From contig CACOFZ010000015.1 of the NCBI GenBank assembly GCA_902626605.1, forward strand, positions 1 to 40,953: 40,953 bases of DNA. The letters are read 5' to 3'. Below are positions 1-10,077 of the stretch, piece by piece. This DNA comes from an uncultured PS1 clade bacterium (lineage in GTDB: Bacteria > Pseudomonadota > Alphaproteobacteria > MED-G09). Every line of letters starts with the position of its first letter. Positions within the stretch are counted from its first letter, which is position 1. Below the pieces are notes generated by a model. The model searched no databases. It was not told the DNA's origin and saw only the letters and a list, made by a program, of their open reading frames with translations. The position numbers were made by a program, and so were the translations under genes.

Positions 1-308
1 ATGATTGGGATAGTTGTGAAGACATGATTTTACCAAATAAGTGTAAATTGGTTGGTGTCGAGTTAATAGATAATGCTATTGATTTGCCTTCCTTTCATCA
101 CCCAAAGCAAGCGGCCTATGTACTTGGACCAGAAATGGGTTCTTTATCAGATGAAATGCTAAAAAAATGTGATTATGTTATAAAAATCCCTACAAAATTC
201 TGTATAAATGTTCAAATTGCTGGATCAATCGTTATGTATGATCGAATTAGATCTTTGGGAAAGTTCGCTCAAAGACCCCAAACCGAAGTTGAACAAAATA
301 ATGAATGA
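1..308 (+). CDS. TrmH/SpoU-family RNA 2'-O-methyltransferase, C-terminal part (5' truncated by window edge)
   Basis: The frame is open from base 3, so the gene enters from outside the window and only about 100 C-terminal residues are visible. These carry the two late SpoU/TrmH motifs. [11 protein letters not shown] is the motif 2 SAM-knot strand, and [20 protein letters not shown] is motif 3, with the Asn of the 'LNVS'-like signature. By family, the enzyme 2'-O-methylates a ribose in tRNA or rRNA using SAM bound in a C-terminal trefoil knot. The tail is the FCINV type common in alphaproteobacterial TrmH-like proteins; the exact target RNA cannot be assigned. Its stop overlaps the rlmN start by 8 nt, so the two RNA methyltransferases are probably co-transcribed. 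Confidence 0.85.
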   Translation, partial: DWDSCEDMILPNKCKLVGVELIDNAIDLPSFHHPKQAAYVLGPEMGSLSDEMLKKCDYVIKIPTKFCINVQIAGSIVMYDRIRSLGKFAQRPQTEVEQNNE

Positions 309-1443
309 AAATATCGATAAAAAAGAAGTGAGTTTGGTTGGCCTTACTAGAAAAGAAATCAAAGATATACTTATAAAATTTGATATACCAGATCAACAAA
401 TTAATATGAGAGTTAATCAAATATGGGGTTGGATATATAATAAAGGCATTAATTCAATTGATGATATGACAACTCTATCATTAAGCTTAAGAGAAGAATT
501 AAAAAAACACCATAATCTTGATAGACCAGTAATTTCGGATGAGCAAACTTCAGAAGATGGAACAAAAAAGTGGTTATTAAAATTTAACGATGGTTCTGAG
601 ATTGAAACAGTCTTTATTCCCGACAACGAAAGAGGAACATTGTGTATTTCAAGCCAAGTTGGTTGCACTCTAAATTGTACTTTCTGTCATACAGGAACAC
701 AAAGATTAGTAAGGAATTTATCTTCGCAAGAAATTATATCTCAAGTTGTTGTGGCCAAAGACTCACTTAAAGAGTGGCACGAAGAACCAAGAAAAATTAC
801 TAATATTGTCATGATGGGAATGGGTGAACCATTATATAACTTTGAAGGTGTAAGAGATGGTATACTTACTATGTCTGATGATGCTGGCCTATCTATATCA
901 AAAAGAAAGATAACTTTATCAACATCAGGCATAGTTCCTAAGATAAAAATGGCAGGTGATGAAATCGGTTCTATGCTTGCAATTTCTCTTCACGCAACAA
1001 ATAATGATCTTAGAAATGAAATTGTTCCTATAAATAAAAAATATCCAATTGAAGAATTACTGGAAGCCTGCAGAAATTATCCAGGTCTATCAAATTCAAA
1101 AAGAATAACTTTTGAATATGTGATGTTAAAGGATGTTAATGACTCTGAGGCCGAAGCAAGAGATTTAGTGAAATTAATTTCTGGTATACCAGCAAAAATT
1201 AATTTGATACCATTTAATTCTTGGCCAGGGTCTTCATATGAATGTTCAGACTGGGATCAAATTGAAAAATTTGGTAATATAGTTAATAGAGGCGGTTATG
1301 CAAGTCCTATTAGAATTCCCAGAGGAGAGGATATTTCTGCAGCCTGTGGACAGTTAAAAAGTGATACAAAAAAAGTAAGAGCTTCTGAAAAGTATAAAAA
1401 AGAACTTGCAAAAATTGAGAGTAAGCGTATAGGACGGCTATAG
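301..1443 (+). CDS. rlmN: Dual-specificity RNA methyltransferase RlmN (radical SAM)
   Basis: RlmN methylates C2 of A2503 in 23S rRNA and A37 of some tRNAs through a methyl-cysteine intermediate. The 380-residue product has the radical-SAM cluster motif CTLNCTFC (Cys122, Cys126, Cys129), the GMGEPL motif, a conserved Cys115 upstream, and Cys349 in the C-terminal ACGQL motif. Cys349 matches the Cys of E. coli RlmN that carries the transferred methyl group. The frame is open further upstream (to 208), but the Met at 301 gives a family-like length and only an 8-nt overlap with the preceding methyltransferase. argG follows after 20 nt on the same strand. Confidence 0.95.
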   Translation: MNENIDKKEVSLVGLTRKEIKDILIKFDIPDQQINMRVNQIWGWIYNKGINSIDDMTTLSLSLREELKKHHNLDRPVISDEQTSEDGTKKWLLKFNDGSEIETVFIPDNERGTLCISSQVGCTLNCTFCHTGTQRLVRNLSSQEIISQVVVAKDSLKEWHEEPRKITNIVMMGMGEPLYNFEGVRDGILTMSDDAGLSISKRKITLSTSGIVPKIKMAGDEIGSMLAISLHATNNDLRNEIVPINKKYPIEELLEACRNYPGLSNSKRITFEYVMLKDVNDSEAEARDLVKLISGIPAKINLIPFNSWPGSSYECSDWDQIEKFGNIVNRGGYASPIRIPRGEDISAACGQLKSDTKKVRASEKYKKELAKIESKRIGRL

Positions 1444-1463
1444 TTTTATCCGGAGAATGGAAG

Positions 1464-2672
1464 ATGAGTAAGGACAAAAAAATAAATAAAGTTGTTTTGG
1501 CCTATTCGGGAGGTCTTGATACTTCGGTCATTTTAAAATGGCTTGAAGAAAAATATGAATGTGAGGTTGTAACTTTTACTGCTGATCTTGGGCAAGGAGC
1601 TGAGCTAGATGATGCAAAAGAAAAAGCTGAGTCTCATGGTGTTAAAGAAATATTTATAGAAGATTTAAGGGAAGATTTTGTAAAAAATTATGTTTTTCCT
1701 ATGTTTAGGGCAAATACTTTATATGAAGGAAAATATCTTCTAGGAACTGCAATCGCTAGACCTTTAATTGCCAAAAGACAAATTGAAATTGCCCATAAAG
1801 TAGGTGCTGATGCTGTATGCCACGGCGCAACTGGTAAGGGGAATGATCAAGTAAGATTTGAGTTAGCGTATTATGGATTAGATTCAAATATTAATGTCAT
1901 TGCGCCTTGGAGAGAATGGGATTTAAATTCAAGAACAAAACTAATAGATTTTGCCGAGAAACATCAAATAACTATTACAAAAGATAAAAGAGGGGAAGCT
2001 CCTTTTTCTGTTGATGCAAACCTCCTTCATACATCATCAGAAGGAAAATTACTTGAAGACCCATCTGTGGAATGTCCGGAGGATGTATATCAAAGAACTG
2101 TCTCTCCTGAAAAGGCGCCTGATAAACCAACATATATAGAAATAGGCTTCCTTGAGGGTGATCCAGTTTCAATTAATGGAAATAAACTCTCACCAGCAGA
2201 AATTCTTACTGAACTAAATAAGATTGGTGGAGAAAATGGAGTTGGTAGATTAGATTTTGTTGAAAACAGAAGTGTAGGAATGAAATCAAGGGGAATATAT
2301 GAAACACCTGGTGGAACAATTCTTCTTGAAGCACATAGAGGTATAGAACAAATAACACTTGATAGAGAAGCTTGTCATCTTAAAGATGAACTAATGCCAA
2401 AATACGCTGAATTAATTTATAATGGTTATTGGTTCTCCTCAGAGAGAAAAATGCTTCAAACATTAATTGATGAAAGTCAAAAAAATGTATCAGGTGAAGT
2501 AAGGATTAAAATATATAAGGGGAGTGCTGTTGTTGTTGGAAGATCTTCAAAGCAATCACTCTATTCTCTTGATCATGTAACTTTTGAAGAAGATAGTGTT
2601 TATGATCAAACTGATGCTGAAGGGTTTATCAAAATTAATGCATTAAGATTAAGACTCTCTAAGAAAGACTAG
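1464..2672 (+). CDS. argG: Argininosuccinate synthase
   Basis: ArgG catalyses the ATP-dependent condensation of citrulline and aspartate, the penultimate step of arginine biosynthesis, in the cytoplasm. The 402-residue product is full length. It starts with the PP-loop AYSGGLDTS (residues 13-21) and contains the family stretches [13 protein letters not shown] and [20 protein letters not shown] ribosome-binding site lies 8 nt before the ATG. It follows rlmN closely, and its TAG overlaps the stop of the convergent folD within the palindrome CTAG. No other arg gene is in the window. Confidence 0.97.
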   Translation: MSKDKKINKVVLAYSGGLDTSVILKWLEEKYECEVVTFTADLGQGAELDDAKEKAESHGVKEIFIEDLREDFVKNYVFPMFRANTLYEGKYLLGTAIARPLIAKRQIEIAHKVGADAVCHGATGKGNDQVRFELAYYGLDSNINVIAPWREWDLNSRTKLIDFAEKHQITITKDKRGEAPFSVDANLLHTSSEGKLLEDPSVECPEDVYQRTVSPEKAPDKPTYIEIGFLEGDPVSINGNKLSPAEILTELNKIGGENGVGRLDFVENRSVGMKSRGIYETPGGTILLEAHRGIEQITLDREACHLKDELMPKYAELIYNGYWFSSERKMLQTLIDESQKNVSGEVRIKIYKGSAVVVGRSSKQSLYSLDHVTFEEDSVYDQTDAEGFIKINALRLRLSKKD

Positions 2673-3568
2673 AGCTCAAACTCAGAGAAATCTATATTAT
2701 TTTGAGCACAAGTTGCTGCAAATGTATTTAGTAAAAGACATGCAATTGTCATGGGACCCACTCCACCGGGAACGGGTGTAATGGCGGAAGCTTTATTTTT
2801 AACTCTCTCGAAATCTACATCACCAACTAGCTTGGTTTTACCCTCTCCATTTTCTGGTGCTGGCAATCTATTTATACCTACATCAATAACAACGGCGCCA
2901 TCTTTAACCCAATCTTCTTTGACCAACTCAGATATACCCACTGCCGCAACTAAGACATCTGCTGACAGACATACTTCTTTTAAATTTTTTGTTTTAGAGT
3001 GACAAATCGTTACTGTGCAATTTTCCCTAAGTAGTAATTGTGCAATTGGTTTTCCTACTAAATTTGACCTACCAACAATTACGGCATGCAGACCAGATAA
3101 AGAAGGTAATGAATCCTTAATTAATAGAGATGCACCCTGTGGAGTGCAAGGAACCAAACCTTTCAAGCCACTAGCTAGATAACCAGAATTTACAGGATGT
3201 AGGCCGTCAACATCTTTGGAAGGAAGTATTTTCTCTATTATCTTTTGTTGCTCCATGTGTTTTGGAACAGGAAACTGAACTAAAATACCATTAACAGATC
3301 TATCGGAGTTTAATTCCTCAACCTTTGCTAGTAGATCATTTTCTGAGGTGTTTTCTGGCAAACGATATTCAAAAGAATTCATTCCAGCTTCTTTTGTTTG
3401 TATGCCTTTATTTCTTACATATATTTCGCTGGCTGGATCATTACCAACTAAAACAACTGCTAGACCAGGTGTTATTTTATACTTTTCTCTTAAATTATTT
3501 ATAGCTATTTTTAATTTCCCTCTAAGACGAGAAGCATAACCCTTTCCATCTATTACAGAAGCTGCCAT
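2669..3568 (-). CDS. folD: Bifunctional methylenetetrahydrofolate dehydrogenase / methenyltetrahydrofolate cyclohydrolase
   Basis: FolD interconverts 5,10-methylene-, methenyl- and 10-formyl-tetrahydrofolate with NADP, supplying one-carbon units for purine and formyl-Met synthesis. The 299-residue product has Tyr50 and Lys54 of the active site (YVRNKG, matching Tyr52/Lys56 of E. coli FolD), the SKDVDGLHP loop, and the C-terminal signature PGGVGPMT starting near residue 267. It lies 6 nt downstream of yggT. In many alphaproteobacteria a DUF167 gene sits between yggT and folD; there is no room for one here. The 3' end overlaps argG by 4 nt. Confidence 0.97.
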   Translation of the reverse strand: MAASVIDGKGYASRLRGKLKIAINNLREKYKITPGLAVVLVGNDPASEIYVRNKGIQTKEAGMNSFEYRLPENTSENDLLAKVEELNSDRSVNGILVQFPVPKHMEQQKIIEKILPSKDVDGLHPVNSGYLASGLKGLVPCTPQGASLLIKDSLPSLSGLHAVIVGRSNLVGKPIAQLLLRENCTVTICHSKTKNLKEVCLSADVLVAAVGISELVKEDWVKDGAVVIDVGINRLPAPENGEGKTKLVGDVDFERVKNKASAITPVPGGVGPMTIACLLLNTFAATCAQNNIDFSEFEL

Positions 3569-3574
3569 ATCTTG

Positions 3575-3859
3575 TTACACCATAAGCCAATACTCTCTCA
3601 GCAGAGATCTTAGGAAATAAATTAATAAAAGAGCTATTATAGGTGATATGTCCAATCCTCCAAAATTAGGTAAAAAGGATCTAATTCTTCTGAAAACTGG
3701 ATCAGTTAACCTCCATGCAGTTTCTTGAAACATTCTAACTATTTGATTTGAATTATTGATGATATTTAATGATGATAACCAGCTGAGGATAACTGCAATA
3801 ATAATTACCCACGAATAAAGATCTAAAATAGCATCAATTAGAAGAAATGTTGAATTCAT
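3575..3859 (-). CDS. YggT family membrane protein
   Basis: A 94-residue protein with two hydrophobic segments (about residues 5-28 and 70-88). Between them is the YggT signature, with the conserved stretch TDPVFRRIRSFLPNFGGLD. The family is a small inner-membrane protein often encoded near division or osmotic-stress genes; the molecular role is not settled. The gene is 6 nt upstream of folD and very likely shares its transcript. No strong ribosome-binding site is visible before the ATG. Confidence 0.9.
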   Translation of the reverse strand: MNSTFLLIDAILDLYSWVIIIAVILSWLSSLNIINNSNQIVRMFQETAWRLTDPVFRRIRSFLPNFGGLDISPIIALLLIYFLRSLLREYWLMV

Positions 3860-3930
3860 TATAAATGTTTACTATTTGTCGAACATGTTTTCAATATACA
3901 AATTCAAACTCTATATTAAGAAATTGTAAA

Positions 3931-5952
3931 TTACCAAATTAGGATAATATCATCATCAGATTTATAGAGTTTATCACCTTTTTCTGTAGAAAAGGCTTTA
4001 TGAAATTCTTTCATATTGATTATAACACCATCTACTCTAAACCTTGATGGCGAATGAACACTGGTAGCAACTCTCATTTCATAAATCTCATCTCTAAATT
4101 TAACTCTATCTGATTGAGCTGTTCCAATAAAAAATCTTTGTTCACCTGTATAGTTATCAATAATTGGAGAAGGTTCTCCTTTTAAAGAAATTTTATAGGC
4201 TCTAAAAGCAGCTTTTGCGCCTCCCAGATCAGCAATATTTTCTCCAAGAGTAAGTTCACCATTTAATTTTCTTCCAGGAAGTACTTCATATTGAGAGTAT
4301 TGATTTGCTAACTGGGCGGTTCTTTTATCAAAATTATCTCTATCTTCCCTCGTCCACCAATTTCTTAAATTACCATCCCCGTCAAATTGGGATCCCTTAT
4401 CATCAAATGCATGACTAATTTCATGCCCAATTGTAACTCCTATAGCGCCATAATTTACCGCGTCATCAGCCATGGGATTAAAATTTGGAGGTTGCAAATA
4501 AGCTGCAGGGAAAACAATTTCATTTTTTGTTGGACTAAAATAAGCATTAACAGTCTGCGGAGACATTGACCATTCACGTCTATCTACTGGGCCCTTTAGC
4601 TTTTCTAAAGCTTTTTTATAACCAAAAGTAGCCGAATTATTCAAATTACCATAAAGATCATTTGGGCTAATTTCTAAACCTTCATAATCATCCCAGACCT
4701 CAGGGTAACCAATTTTTACTCTCATTTTTGAAAGTTTCTCAAGAGCCCTCTTCTTTGTCTCATCGGACATCCATTCTAATTCTTGTATTCCAATTCTGTA
4801 AGATTCTAATAAATTATCGACAAGAACCTCCATCTTATTTTTATATTCAGGGGGAAAAAATTCATTTATGTAAATTTTCCCAAGAGCATCGCCCATAATT
4901 CCATTTACAAGTCCTACCGCTCTCTTCCATAAGTCAGGTAATTTTTCTCTACCAGTTAAAATCTTCGAAAACTCAAATGACTCTTGAATAAAATCATCTG
5001 ATAATGATCCCGACGATCCTTTCACCAGTCGAACTATTAAATAATCCTTCCACTTATTTATAGGGATTTCATACATAAGGCTTGTTAACGCAGCGATGTA
5101 TGTTGGTGACTCAACAATAAACTTATTTTGATTTTCTAATCCAAGATCTTCCATCCACTCATTCCAATAGCTTCCGCCTAAATCATATAACTGATCTTTT
5201 TTATAAGGATTATAAATCCTCTCTGGATCTCGCATTTCTAATCTTGATAATTGCACCTTTGCTAATTTATTCTCTATTTCAAATGCGCTTAATGCTTTTT
5301 GTTTAGAATTTTTTATATTAGCTAACTTTAATAAGTTTTCTATATGAACAATATATGCACTACGTATCTCTTTATAATTTTCTTCCAAATAATAATCTCT
5401 ATCTGGAAGACCCAGACCACCTTGATCAATATAAGTTGTATAATTTAGAGGATCTTTTAAGTCATCGTAGATAAATATTCTCAGCGGTATAGATGATCCA
5501 GATTTTATAGATCTTGAAAAATATTGCCATAAATCATTAACGCTTGATATTTCAGAAATTATTTTTAACTCGGGCAGTATTGGCTCATAACCCAATTTAT
5601 TGACTTTATCCCTATCAATAAAGCTCTTATAAAGATTCGCAATTTTTAACTCTTCATCAGATACAAATGGATTGTTTTTTTCAATCCTTTGGATGATTTT
5701 TTTAATTAGCATATCCTGATTGGCATAAGACTCCTCTCTTAAAGTCATATAAGAGCCCCACCCAACCTGATCATCAGGAATAGGTGTATTATTCAACCAC
5801 TCACTATTAACATGATCGTAAAGACTATCTTGAGGTCTAACTAAATAATTAAACTCATTGGGATTTATTCCAGACACTAAATCTTCAGCAGAAGAGATAA
5901 TTGGAGCAAATATTATATTTAAAGATAAAATTATATATAGAATTAATTTCAT
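3931..5952 (-). CDS. M13-family (neprilysin/PepO-like) zinc metallopeptidase, exported
   Basis: Secreted or periplasmic zinc endopeptidase of peptidase family M13. An N-terminal hydrophobic signal peptide ends near SSA (about residue 22). The long M13_N domain is followed by the catalytic part, with HEISH (His510, Glu511, His514) and ENIAD (Glu571 third zinc ligand, Asp575), plus the family motifs VNAYFSPTKNEIVFPAA and FDDKGSQFDGDG. The length of 673 aa is usual. An in-frame ATG lies two codons upstream (5958), but AAGGA touches it directly, whereas it sits 6 nt from the chosen ATG at 5952. The usual C-terminal CxxW ends here as ILIW, without the Cys. The gene follows the SDR gene closely. 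Confidence 0.93.
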   Translation of the reverse strand: MKLILYIILSLNIIFAPIISSAEDLVSGINPNEFNYLVRPQDSLYDHVNSEWLNNTPIPDDQVGWGSYMTLREESYANQDMLIKKIIQRIEKNNPFVSDEELKIANLYKSFIDRDKVNKLGYEPILPELKIISEISSVNDLWQYFSRSIKSGSSIPLRIFIYDDLKDPLNYTTYIDQGGLGLPDRDYYLEENYKEIRSAYIVHIENLLKLANIKNSKQKALSAFEIENKLAKVQLSRLEMRDPERIYNPYKKDQLYDLGGSYWNEWMEDLGLENQNKFIVESPTYIAALTSLMYEIPINKWKDYLIVRLVKGSSGSLSDDFIQESFEFSKILTGREKLPDLWKRAVGLVNGIMGDALGKIYINEFFPPEYKNKMEVLVDNLLESYRIGIQELEWMSDETKKRALEKLSKMRVKIGYPEVWDDYEGLEISPNDLYGNLNNSATFGYKKALEKLKGPVDRREWSMSPQTVNAYFSPTKNEIVFPAAYLQPPNFNPMADDAVNYGAIGVTIGHEISHAFDDKGSQFDGDGNLRNWWTREDRDNFDKRTAQLANQYSQYEVLPGRKLNGELTLGENIADLGGAKAAFRAYKISLKGEPSPIIDNYTGEQRFFIGTAQSDRVKFRDEIYEMRVATSVHSPSRFRVDGVIINMKEFHKAFSTEKGDKLYKSDDDIILIW

Positions 5953-5962
5953 AGACATTCCT

Positions 5963-6757
5963 TTACATTGCGCTTATTCCGCCATCAATTTTTAGTTCTG
6001 CTCCAGTTACAAATTTAGACTCATCGCTTGCTAAATAAAGAACTGCATAGGCAACATCATCAGTATCACCAACAACACCAAGAGGTATTTGCATAGAAAG
6101 TTTTTGCAAAAGTTCATCACGTTCGAGGGGGGGCTTATTTCCCCGTCGACCAGACAACCATCCATCTAAAATTGGAGTATTGATAAATGTAGGATGAATA
6201 GAATTACATCTAATTTGATAGCCTTGTCTTGCGCAATGAAGGGCGACTGATTTCGACATCATCCAAACACCCGCTTTAGCTGTGTTGTATGAAACCATAT
6301 TATGGCCTGCAATTAAACCAGAAATAGAGGAAGTGTTTACTATTGATCCTGGTGCATAATTCTTCATAATTGGAATAGCATATTTACATCCTAGGAAAAC
6401 ACTATCAGTATCGACCTTCATTATATTTTGGAATGTCTCATAATCAGTTTCTTCTACAGTTGAGCCTCCACCAATCCCAGCATTATTAATTAAAATATTT
6501 AATCCTCCCATTAAGTCCTCTGCTTGTTTTAGAGCATTCTGCCACTGAACTTCAGACGAAACATCCAAAGAAAGCGCAAAAGCAGATTCAGGATAATCTT
6601 TGTTAATTTTTTCAGCTACCTCTTTAACTCCATCTTCATTAATATCAGCAACAACAATTTTGGCACCTTCCTTAGCTAACATAATTGCTATTGCCTCGCC
6701 AATGCCTTGAGCGGCACCAGTAACGAAAGCCATTTTTCCTTCAACTCGTCCAGTCAT
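5963..6757 (-). CDS. Short-chain dehydrogenase/reductase (classical SDR)
   Basis: A 264-residue NAD(P)-dependent oxidoreductase of the classical SDR type. It has TGAAQGIG (residues 13-20) for cofactor binding, the NNAG motif (91-94), and the catalytic Ser144, Tyr157 and Lys161 (YNTAK). Asp38 at the end of the second strand (VVADIN) favours NAD over NADP. The C-terminal FVTGAELKIDGG is typical of the glucose-dehydrogenase / hydroxysteroid-dehydrogenase-like subgroup, but the substrate cannot be assigned. AGGTG lies 6 nt before the ATG. The M13 peptidase gene begins just downstream, so the two may share a transcript without an obvious functional link. Confidence 0.92.
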   Translation of the reverse strand: MTGRVEGKMAFVTGAAQGIGEAIAIMLAKEGAKIVVADINEDGVKEVAEKINKDYPESAFALSLDVSSEVQWQNALKQAEDLMGGLNILINNAGIGGGSTVEETDYETFQNIMKVDTDSVFLGCKYAIPIMKNYAPGSIVNTSSISGLIAGHNMVSYNTAKAGVWMMSKSVALHCARQGYQIRCNSIHPTFINTPILDGWLSGRRGNKPPLERDELLQKLSMQIPLGVVGDTDDVAYAVLYLASDESKFVTGAELKIDGGISAM

Positions 6758-6824
6758 AATTTCACCTACATATGTTAAAAATTATAAAAATTTATCTTAT
6801 CCATCTAATTTAAAATGACTAGAA

Positions 6825-8852
6825 TTATCTTGTATATTCATTAAAAACTTGTTTTGAAAGAATAGCAGGAAGAATTTTAGGATTTTTGGCATCCTCCTTC
6901 CAATATAAATATAAAGGGACTCCTCCTCGCTTATATTTTTCAAGTTCTCGCGTTATTTCTGGATCATAATTTGTCCAGTCAGCAACAAGATAAACAATAT
7001 TACCATTTGATACCGACTCTTTAAAAGACTTTGAATTAAACACAACGGCCTCATTTACTTTACACGTTAAACACCAATCAGCAGTGAAATTTACTAATAC
7101 ATTATTACCTTCCGATCTATATTGATTAACCTTTGCTGCCTCCCAGCTTTCTCCAATTATTAATTCCTTTGGCATTGATAGTCTCTCGGCATCATATGAG
7201 AAAATAATATAAGCAACACCTAAAAGAGCAGCTGAAAATGATAGAAATTTATTAATAATTCTTAATTGATTTATTTTGTAAATTGAGAGGGAAACAATAA
7301 TTAAAAATAGTGCTATGAGCAAATCTCTAAGACCAACAAAACCTGCTTGTCTATGTACTACCCAGGCCAGCCATATAGCTGTTAAAAGCATTGGTATTGA
7401 CATTATTTGTCCAACTTTAACCATCCATTCACCTGGCTTTGGTAATAAATTTAAACTTGAAGGTATTAATGATAAAAACATTGTTGGAAAAGCCACTCCG
7501 AGACCCAATGATAAAAATATAAATGAAGATACATAAAATGGTTGTGAAAGTCCCCAGCCTATAGCAGCTCCCATAAAGGGTCCTGTACAAGGTGTTGCCA
7601 CAATAACTGTGAGACAACCAAGTAACAAAGAATTTAAATATCCTTTACTCTTTGATCCTAAATTTCCAAGCCTAGTAAAAGAGGTACCTAGCTCAACCCT
7701 GAAGAGTAGAATAAAAGCTATGCTAAAAAATAATAAAGACAGAAGAGTTGATACAACACTTGATTGCAGTTGCCATCCCCAGCCAACAGCCTGACCAAGA
7801 TTCCTGAAAATAAAAGTAAAAGAAAAAAGAATCAGCATGCTTAACTCAACTCCCAATCCAAATACTAAACCATGACGCCAAGCATTTTTTTCAGAAGCCT
7901 CTTTTACAAAAGACATTACTTTAAGTGCAATAACAGGGAAAACACATGGCATAATATTTAAAATAATTCCGCCGAAAAAAGCGAGAGTTACAGCTACAAT
8001 AAAAGATAAATTTGAGGTTTCTGGTATTTCAATCTTATCAATATAATCAATTGGTTTATCAATTTGATATGTCTTCTTTTTATTAGGAAGCTTTACTTCC
8101 AAAACTCCAATTGCATTTTGAATATTGCTAGAGTATTTAACGGGGCGTTCAACAATCAATTTTAAAGAATTTTCTAAAATGTAAAAATCTTGTTTTGATG
8201 AATATTTTATTAAACCGTTATTTTCAGGGAAAAAATAGGCCTCAGTTATATCACTATTTCCACTTTCCCACTCTATAGAGAAGTAATTATCAGATGCCTC
8301 AACCAATAATTTACTATCAAATTTAACGGGTAATTTCTTATACCATGATGATAAAATTTCTCGAGAGAATTTAATATCCTCATCAGAATAGTTACTTAAA
8401 GTAAAATCAATAACTGCTTTCTCAGGTATACAAATTTTTTCACATATCAAAAAATCTATTTCAAAAATAGATGGTTCATTTTCAATATAATCTTTATCAA
8501 CTGAAAATATTGCTGGTATGACCACCTCATTATAATAACCGTAAGTCATGAGGGGTTCCTCTGGTGTTTTCTGAGGGGATGGCCATAAAAATTTTTTGAA
8601 TTCTACTGACTCAATATTTTTCCATTCAATCTCCGCAGGAAGTCCAGAGTCTCCAGGATTTTTCCAATATATATGCCAACCAGGTTCTATCTCAAATTTG
8701 ATACCTACAACAAAATCTTCGTTTACTACTATCTCATTGGTCTCAACCAGCAATTGAATTTTAGCATGACTTGTATCAACTGAAGCAAGCTTTGCATTTG
8801 CAAAAAGCGGTAAAATAAAAATTGTAAAAAATATTATTAATTTTTTTCCCAT
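6825..8852 (-). CDS. DsbD/ScsB-like transmembrane thiol:disulfide interchange protein
   Basis: A three-part electron relay that moves reducing power from cytoplasmic thioredoxin across the inner membrane to periplasmic thiol proteins. After a signal peptide (GKKLIIFF... to NAKA) there is a periplasmic immunoglobulin-like domain with Cys137 and Cys141 (CEKIC). Next comes a polytopic membrane domain with Cys303 (MPCVFP) and Cys422 (TPCTGP). Last is a C-terminal thioredoxin-like domain with WCLTC (Cys594, Cys597). The CxxxC spacing in the first domain and the overall layout resemble alphaproteobacterial ScsB more than E. coli DsbD. The frame is open to 8900, but the signal peptide begins at the Met at 8852 (675 aa), so I start there. 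Confidence 0.92.
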   Translation of the reverse strand: MGKKLIIFFTIFILPLFANAKLASVDTSHAKIQLLVETNEIVVNEDFVVGIKFEIEPGWHIYWKNPGDSGLPAEIEWKNIESVEFKKFLWPSPQKTPEEPLMTYGYYNEVVIPAIFSVDKDYIENEPSIFEIDFLICEKICIPEKAVIDFTLSNYSDEDIKFSREILSSWYKKLPVKFDSKLLVEASDNYFSIEWESGNSDITEAYFFPENNGLIKYSSKQDFYILENSLKLIVERPVKYSSNIQNAIGVLEVKLPNKKKTYQIDKPIDYIDKIEIPETSNLSFIVAVTLAFFGGIILNIMPCVFPVIALKVMSFVKEASEKNAWRHGLVFGLGVELSMLILFSFTFIFRNLGQAVGWGWQLQSSVVSTLLSLLFFSIAFILLFRVELGTSFTRLGNLGSKSKGYLNSLLLGCLTVIVATPCTGPFMGAAIGWGLSQPFYVSSFIFLSLGLGVAFPTMFLSLIPSSLNLLPKPGEWMVKVGQIMSIPMLLTAIWLAWVVHRQAGFVGLRDLLIALFLIIVSLSIYKINQLRIINKFLSFSAALLGVAYIIFSYDAERLSMPKELIIGESWEAAKVNQYRSEGNNVLVNFTADWCLTCKVNEAVVFNSKSFKESVSNGNIVYLVADWTNYDPEITRELEKYKRGGVPLYLYWKEDAKNPKILPAILSKQVFNEYTR

Positions 8853-9008
8853 AGTTATTACTTTCAAATTATTTTCTAAACCTGATAAAAAAAGTTCCAA
8901 TTTTTTGGACTCAAAAAATCAACACTCATGCATAAACATATAAAAAGATCATTAAAATACTTTTAGTCTATGATAGATTATTTATAAAGAATAAAAAATT
9001 TAGAAATT
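8853..9008. other. Divergent intergenic region between the dsbD-like gene and tsaD
   Basis: 156 nt of very AT-rich DNA that must hold promoters for both divergent genes. A possible -10 for tsaD is TATGAT (8969-8974), about 35 nt before the ATG; no convincing -35 was found. No hairpin or known operator was recognised. Confidence 0.3.
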
Positions 9009-10067
9009 ATGAAAAAAGAAAGCGTTAAAATTCTTGGTATTGAAAGTAGTTGCGATGAAACCGCTGTTTCTATTGTTGAAGTAAATAAAAGTGATAAAGG
9101 TAAAATTTTATCCAATATTGTTTTTAGTCAAGTAGATGAGCACTCTCCTTTTGGAGGGGTTGTTCCAGAAATAGCATCAAGATCTCATGTTGAGAGCTTA
9201 AACCCATTAATAGATCAAGCACTTGAAGAGGCTTGTTTAGATATTGAAGATATTGAAGGGGTTGCAGCAGCATCAGGGCCAGGACTAATAGGGGGATTAA
9301 TCGTAGGATTAACGACAGCAAAGGGAATAGCTCTTGGCTTAAATATCCCTCTTATAGGTGTTAATCACCTTGAGGGGCATGCCCTCACCCCTATTCTTAC
9401 AAATGATATTTCTCCACCCTATATTTTGTTACTTGTATCAGGTGGGCATACTCAACTGATTATGGTTAAAAATATAGGTCAGTATTCGCAAATTGGAACA
9501 ACAATTGATGATGCCGCTGGCGAAGCTTTTGATAAGGCAGCTAAGTTTTTAGATATTGGATATCCTGGTGGTCCAGCATTAGAAAATTTAGCAAAGAAAG
9601 GTAATAATAAAAAATTCAATTTTCCAAGACCTTTAAAGAACTCTATCGAATGTAATTTTTCATTTTCTGGACTCAAAACTTCCTTAATTAGAGAGGCTAA
9701 GAAAATTGAGCCTATTAATGATGAAACACTTGCAGATTTAGCTGCTTCTTATCAAGAAGCAATAATAGATTGTATAAAAATCAAATCAGAAAAAGCAATT
9801 AAAAAAATGTTGAATGAGAATAAAAATTCTGAAATTCAATATTTTGTTGCATCTGGCGGCGTTGCATCAAATAAAGCTATTAGAAATAGTTTAACTATTC
9901 TTACAAATAAGTACAAAATGAAATTTATTGCCCCTCCAATAAAATTTTGTACAGATAATGCGGCAATGATAGCATGGGTTGGAGGCTTAAGATTACTGAG
10001 AGGCCAAAATGATAAATTGAATATTCCGGCAAGGGCAAGATGGCCAATTGAAGAGATGCAAATATGA
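9009..10067 (+). CDS. tsaD: tRNA N6-adenosine threonylcarbamoyltransferase
   Basis: TsaD transfers the threonylcarbamoyl group to A37 of ANN-decoding tRNAs, together with TsaB, TsaE and TsaC/Sua5. The 352-residue product begins with GIESSCDETA, has the metal-binding HLEGH (His120, His124), the VSGGHTQL stretch and the C-terminal KFCTDNAAMIAW motif. It is divergent from the dsbD-like gene across a 156-nt intergenic region. gpsA follows after 10 nt. Confidence 0.97.
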   Translation: MKKESVKILGIESSCDETAVSIVEVNKSDKGKILSNIVFSQVDEHSPFGGVVPEIASRSHVESLNPLIDQALEEACLDIEDIEGVAAASGPGLIGGLIVGLTTAKGIALGLNIPLIGVNHLEGHALTPILTNDISPPYILLLVSGGHTQLIMVKNIGQYSQIGTTIDDAAGEAFDKAAKFLDIGYPGGPALENLAKKGNNKKFNFPRPLKNSIECNFSFSGLKTSLIREAKKIEPINDETLADLAASYQEAIIDCIKIKSEKAIKKMLNENKNSEIQYFVASGGVASNKAIRNSLTILTNKYKMKFIAPPIKFCTDNAAMIAWVGGLRLLRGQNDKLNIPARARWPIEEMQI

Positions 10068-10077
10068 GAGATAGTTT

